Under the pieces are notes generated by a model that was not told where the DNA came from, did not search any database, and worked only from the letters and a program-made list of their open reading frames with translations. 64,000 bases of DNA from Fimenecus sp045543095. Lineage in GTDB: Bacteria > Bacillota > Clostridia > Oscillospirales > Acutalibacteraceae. Where the stretch lies: contig JAZQMC010000010.1 of the NCBI GenBank assembly GCA_045543095.1, positions 36,367-100,366 on the forward strand. The letters run 5' to 3'. This document shows, piece by piece, positions 60,900-64,000 of the stretch (the stretch's first letter is position 1; each line of letters opens with the position of its first letter). The translations under genes and the position numbers were made by a program.

Positions 60900-63818
60900 T
60901 TAATAGTACATTTCAATATAGTTGTACGCTTTATCAAAAACATCTTTGTCTTTGATTTTATATTTTACTGATACAACACTTCGCAGTGCTTTCTTGACTT
61001 CACGTTTACCTGCGTTTGTATCTTGCCAGCCATCAAAACGAATGATTCTTACGATATCATCAATATCAGTTACAATGCGTTCAACGATAACCGGAGTATT
61101 TGAATTCTTAACACCGTTGAACAATTCTGTAAGAGCTGCTTTACCCTTGTCAACTTCTGCAACAGGAACAACTTCACGCTCCGCCTGTGCAGCTTCTTTT
61201 GCAAGTTCAAGCAAGTGTTTAAGGAATTCAATACTTGTAATCAAACCTTGTGCATGTTTTTCACGGAGCTCTTCAAGACGCTCTCCAAGTTTTATAAAGC
61301 GTTCATCTTTAGTGTGTGTGAGGATTTTAGCAACAAGATCGATTTCTATTTTTTTAGCTTTTTTCTTTGCTCCTTCAGCACCTTCAATGAATCCTTCAAT
61401 TAAGTCTGCATCAAGCTCAAGAATATCTGCTTCAGTCGCTTCCTTTACACCTTCAACATCTATATTTTCATGAACAAGTTCAAGTGTTTTCGCACCTACT
61501 GATGCCCAAATTAACGGCCCTCTTGTATCGACGGGTCTGATTGACTCATAAACTTTTGATAACCATCTGTAGTCATAACGATATCTATCAAGGAACGGGT
61601 CTGGTGAAAGTGCGTTATAAGCGCGGTTAACTACACGATAATCTGCACCGAAGTTGTCTTTTTCTGTATTTGTAGGTAAGCACTCCTGCGCTGCCATTAA
61701 GCCTTCCCAACCTTCAATAGTACGGTCAACGCCAATGAAATGCATCAGGCATTTTTCCATAAGCTTCGGGAACTCTTTTTTTACTTCTTCAATATTAGTA
61801 ATTACCTTTTGAATACTCTTTTCATCAAAATCAAGAGCTTTTGCCACATCGTCAAAAATACCAATATAGTCAACAATTAAACCGTTAGTTTTTTCCTGAC
61901 CATATACACGATTTGTACGACAAATAGCCTGAAGAAGAGTATGGTCTTTCATTGGCTTATCCAGATACATTGCTTGAAGAATAGGTGCGTCAAAACCTGT
62001 TAAAAGCTTTGATGTAACAATAACAAGTTTCAAGGGATGGCGTGGGTCACGGAAATTATCAAGAATTTTTGCTTCTTGGTCACGGTCCCTGCGCCACTCT
62101 TTGTATTTATCTTCTTTATCATTGTTTGTGTCCATTACGATTGTTGTTGCATACTCACCAAGATATTTATCAAGTTCTTTCTTATAAAGTAAACAACACT
62201 CACGGTCATAACAAACAACTTGTCCCTTAAAGCCATTAGGGTCAATTTTTGTAAGGAAATGGTTTGCGATGTGTTCGCATACTTTTGCAATTCTTTCAGG
62301 AGACTTCATAATAGCCTCCATACGGACACGCTTAGCAACGTCTGATTTTTCAGCCGCGGTTAAACCTGCTTCGCGAGCCAATTTATCAAAAGCTTCATTT
62401 ACAACATCCTGATTGACATGAAGTTCGACAGGTACAGGTTCAAAGTTAAGCGGAAGTGTTGCGCCATCTCGGATGGAATCAGCAAATGAATATCTGCTGA
62501 GGTAGCCTGACTTATCATCAATTGAACCAAACGTACGGAATGTATTTTTATCAAGTTTATTTATAGGTGTACCTGTAAGCCCGAAGAAGAAAGCATTCGG
62601 TAAAGCTGCACGCATTTTTTCGCCAAGATTACCTTCCTGTGTACGATGAGCTTCGTCTACCATAAGAATAATATTATCGCGGGCATTCAGTTCGCCTTCA
62701 ACCTCACCAAACTTAAAAATAGTTGTGATAAGGATTTTTCTCATGTCTGTTTTGAAAAAGTCGATTAAAGCTTCTTTACTTGTTGCTTTTGCAAGGTTAG
62801 GTATATCAGATGCATTAAATGTTGCTGTAATCTGTGTTTCAAGGTCGATACGGTCATCGACAATTACAACTGTAGGCGCATTAAGTTCGGGCATCATTCT
62901 GAGCTTTTGAGCGGCAAAAACCATAAGCAATGACTTACCTGAACCCTGAAAATGCCAGATAAGACCTTGCTTTGTTTTTCCTTCAACAACTCGCTTTACA
63001 ATTGCATTTGCACCTTCAAATTGCTGATAACGGCAGATAATTTTATACTTTCGGTACTTTTTATCCGTTGCGAAAAGGGTGAAGAACCTGAAAATATCCA
63101 TAATGATTTCAGGCTTAATCATATCTGTAAGTGCATACTGCACATCAAGCAATGTACCTTCACTCTTATGCTCTTCTGTGTGCCATGGTCCCCAAACGGT
63201 TAATGGTGCATTTACAGACCCGTAACGATAACGTTTACCCTCAGATGCAAAGTTGAAAATGTTAGTTACAAACATCTGTGGAATACTTTTCTCATAAGCA
63301 AGAATATCGCCTGCACCATCCATCCATGAAATTGCTTCACGGACAGGTGTTTTGAGCTCACCTATAGAAACTGGAAATCCGTTTACAAGCAAAACGATAT
63401 CCAGTCTTTTGCCACCTTCAGCTTTAGGATAAACCCACTGATTTGTAACAACATATTCGTTGAGGGCCAGTCTTTCTGGAGTTAATGTTCCAAAGAAATC
63501 TATCGACACACTTCTTCCGTTTTCGCCGAAAGGAAATGAATTGTTTTCAAATACAAGCTTTTTAAATTCTTCGTTTGCTGCAACAAGGTTATTAGCCTGT
63601 GCAGAGAGGATAAGTGTACGAAGTTTATATATAACCTCATCAGCTCTTGAAGGGGCTTCTGCTATAACAGTATTAAGCCTGATAAGGGCAGACTTCACCA
63701 TAGACTCAACAATAACATCAGAATGTTCCCTTGGTAATTCTTCTGCCGGTATATATTTCCAGCCATTTTGGGATAGTGTTTTACACACCATACTTTCAAA
63801 ATCTGCTTCTGTAAACAT
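60900..63818 (-). CDS. hsdR: Type I restriction enzyme subunit HsdR
   Basis: The 972-residue protein has the N-terminal nuclease site with D140 (RLDIVLL) and E154-L-K156 (GELKTP). The SF2 motor has GSGKS (292-296), VDEAH (387-391), GLTGTP (413-418) and VTSKLLTGFDAP further on, and a C-terminal helical domain. It translocates and cuts unmethylated DNA with HsdM and HsdS. AGGAGG precedes the ATG at 63818, inside the end of hsdS. No hsdM is in the window; it should lie beyond the right edge. Confidence 0.95.
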   Translation of the reverse strand: MFTEADFESMVCKTLSQNGWKYIPAEELPREHSDVIVESMVKSALIRLNTVIAEAPSRADEVIYKLRTLILSAQANNLVAANEEFKKLVFENNSFPFGENGRSVSIDFFGTLTPERLALNEYVVTNQWVYPKAEGGKRLDIVLLVNGFPVSIGELKTPVREAISWMDGAGDILAYEKSIPQMFVTNIFNFASEGKRYRYGSVNAPLTVWGPWHTEEHKSEGTLLDVQYALTDMIKPEIIMDIFRFFTLFATDKKYRKYKIICRYQQFEGANAIVKRVVEGKTKQGLIWHFQGSGKSLLMVFAAQKLRMMPELNAPTVVIVDDRIDLETQITATFNASDIPNLAKATSKEALIDFFKTDMRKILITTIFKFGEVEGELNARDNIILMVDEAHRTQEGNLGEKMRAALPNAFFFGLTGTPINKLDKNTFRTFGSIDDKSGYLSRYSFADSIRDGATLPLNFEPVPVELHVNQDVVNEAFDKLAREAGLTAAEKSDVAKRVRMEAIMKSPERIAKVCEHIANHFLTKIDPNGFKGQVVCYDRECCLLYKKELDKYLGEYATTIVMDTNNDKEDKYKEWRRDRDQEAKILDNFRDPRHPLKLVIVTSKLLTGFDAPILQAMYLDKPMKDHTLLQAICRTNRVYGQEKTNGLIVDYIGIFDDVAKALDFDEKSIQKVITNIEEVKKEFPKLMEKCLMHFIGVDRTIEGWEGLMAAQECLPTNTEKDNFGADYRVVNRAYNALSPDPFLDRYRYDYRWLSKVYESIRPVDTRGPLIWASVGAKTLELVHENIDVEGVKEATEADILELDADLIEGFIEGAEGAKKKAKKIEIDLVAKILTHTKDERFIKLGERLEELREKHAQGLITSIEFLKHLLELAKEAAQAEREVVPVAEVDKGKAALTELFNGVKNSNTPVIVERIVTDIDDIVRIIRFDGWQDTNAGKREVKKALRSVVSVKYKIKDKDVFDKAYNYIEMYY

Positions 63819-64000
63819 TTAGTATCCTCCTGACTAATTTTTTTGTATCTTCAATAATTAATTTTGATTTATCGCTCTGTTTCATAATATCATCAAACTT
63901 CTTTTGAACATTCATCGGCGGCAATACAATCAAATATTTTAGAAAGACTTCCTCTTTGATTCTTTGCCGATTTGTTGTCCCTAAACTATTCCTCTTAATT
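63796..64000 (-). CDS. hsdS: Type I restriction specificity subunit HsdS, C-terminal part (runs off window)
   Basis: The last ~67 codons read GTTNRQRIKEEVFLKYLIVL, then PPMNVQKKFDDIMKQSDKSK and a helical tail. This is the end of the second target-recognition domain and the conserved coiled-coil of HsdS. The stop at 63796 lies 23 bp inside hsdR, so the two are coupled. Target sequence cannot be read from this fragment. Confidence 0.85.
   Translation of the reverse strand, partial: IKRNSLGTTNRQRIKEEVFLKYLIVLPPMNVQKKFDDIMKQSDKSKLIIEDTKKLVRRILNVYRSRF

Noticed and set aside
60922..61473. 183-codon plus-strand frame inside hsdR
   Set aside because: Antisense shadow of the hsdR C-terminal region, Ser-rich, without ribosome site.
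60900..64000. Loss of hsdM (incomplete type I system)
   Set aside because: hsdM often precedes hsdS; the window ends inside hsdS, so its absence here says nothing.

Overview
The window looks like a low-GC Gram-positive chromosome from the class Clostridia, most likely a gut Oscillospirales/Ruminococcaceae-type organism. Supporting signs are Spo0A, two CIRCE operators with an hrcA-grpE-dnaK-dnaJ operon, a Gram-positive LexA box before recA, a cysteine T-box, a ZTP riboswitch, strong AGGAGG ribosome binding sites, and many short palindromic intergenic repeats of the kind common in gut Clostridia. Species cannot be fixed from this window.

Layout. 1-6.5 kb: end of a transporter, a HAD phosphatase, mntP, spo0A, and an adaptor plus FtsX-type permease pair with no ATPase gene. 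6.6-12.2 kb: T-box controlled cysE-cysS, then rimO, recX and recA, the latter under LexA. 12.4-15.5 kb: rpmB and a set of unknown membrane or surface proteins with a YozG-type HTH and a DUF2975 protein. 15.7-21.8 kb: groEL/groES, a MazF-type RNase without a visible antitoxin, a lipoprotein, NAD(P)HX repair, and a G5/3D cell-wall protein. 22.3-24.8 kb: a candidate structured small RNA and a large HTH-membrane-ectodomain fusion. 25-29.6 kb: rpsI/rplM, a TtcA-like protein, apgM and metY. 29.6-41 kb: a lone nucleotidyltransferase-like protein, tRNA-Met, a lipoprotein with an apparent ATT start, a secreted alpha/beta hydrolase, trxB, comF, a large flavin/Fe-S reductase, a ZTP-controlled formate transporter with fhs, a GH43 enzyme and tRNA-Gln. 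41.3-48.7 kb: the heat-shock operon, then a DUF1349 protein, a phosphoesterase and a CPBP protease.

From about 48.86 kb to the right edge lies an accessory island. It starts inside a tRNA-Trp gene that is cut at the anticodon stem. It then has phased direct repeats (probable integrase arm sites), a tyrosine integrase, an excisionase-like gene, palindrome-rich DNA and small unknown genes. A GH31/GH43 glycan cassette follows. The rest is a compact minus-strand array in transcription order: hsdS (partial), hsdR, mcrB, mcrC, a peptide-deformylase-like gene, yqxD (DUF188) and a DUF4238 gene. Type I and type IV restriction genes are joined to three accessory genes with spacings or overlaps of about 10-26 bp. 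This array is the best candidate for an undescribed system in the window. The mcrB product also appears to carry a PUA/EVE-like domain between Walker A and Walker B. hsdM and the right end of the island are not in view.

All calls come from reading the sequence and from knowledge of the families. No database search was run.
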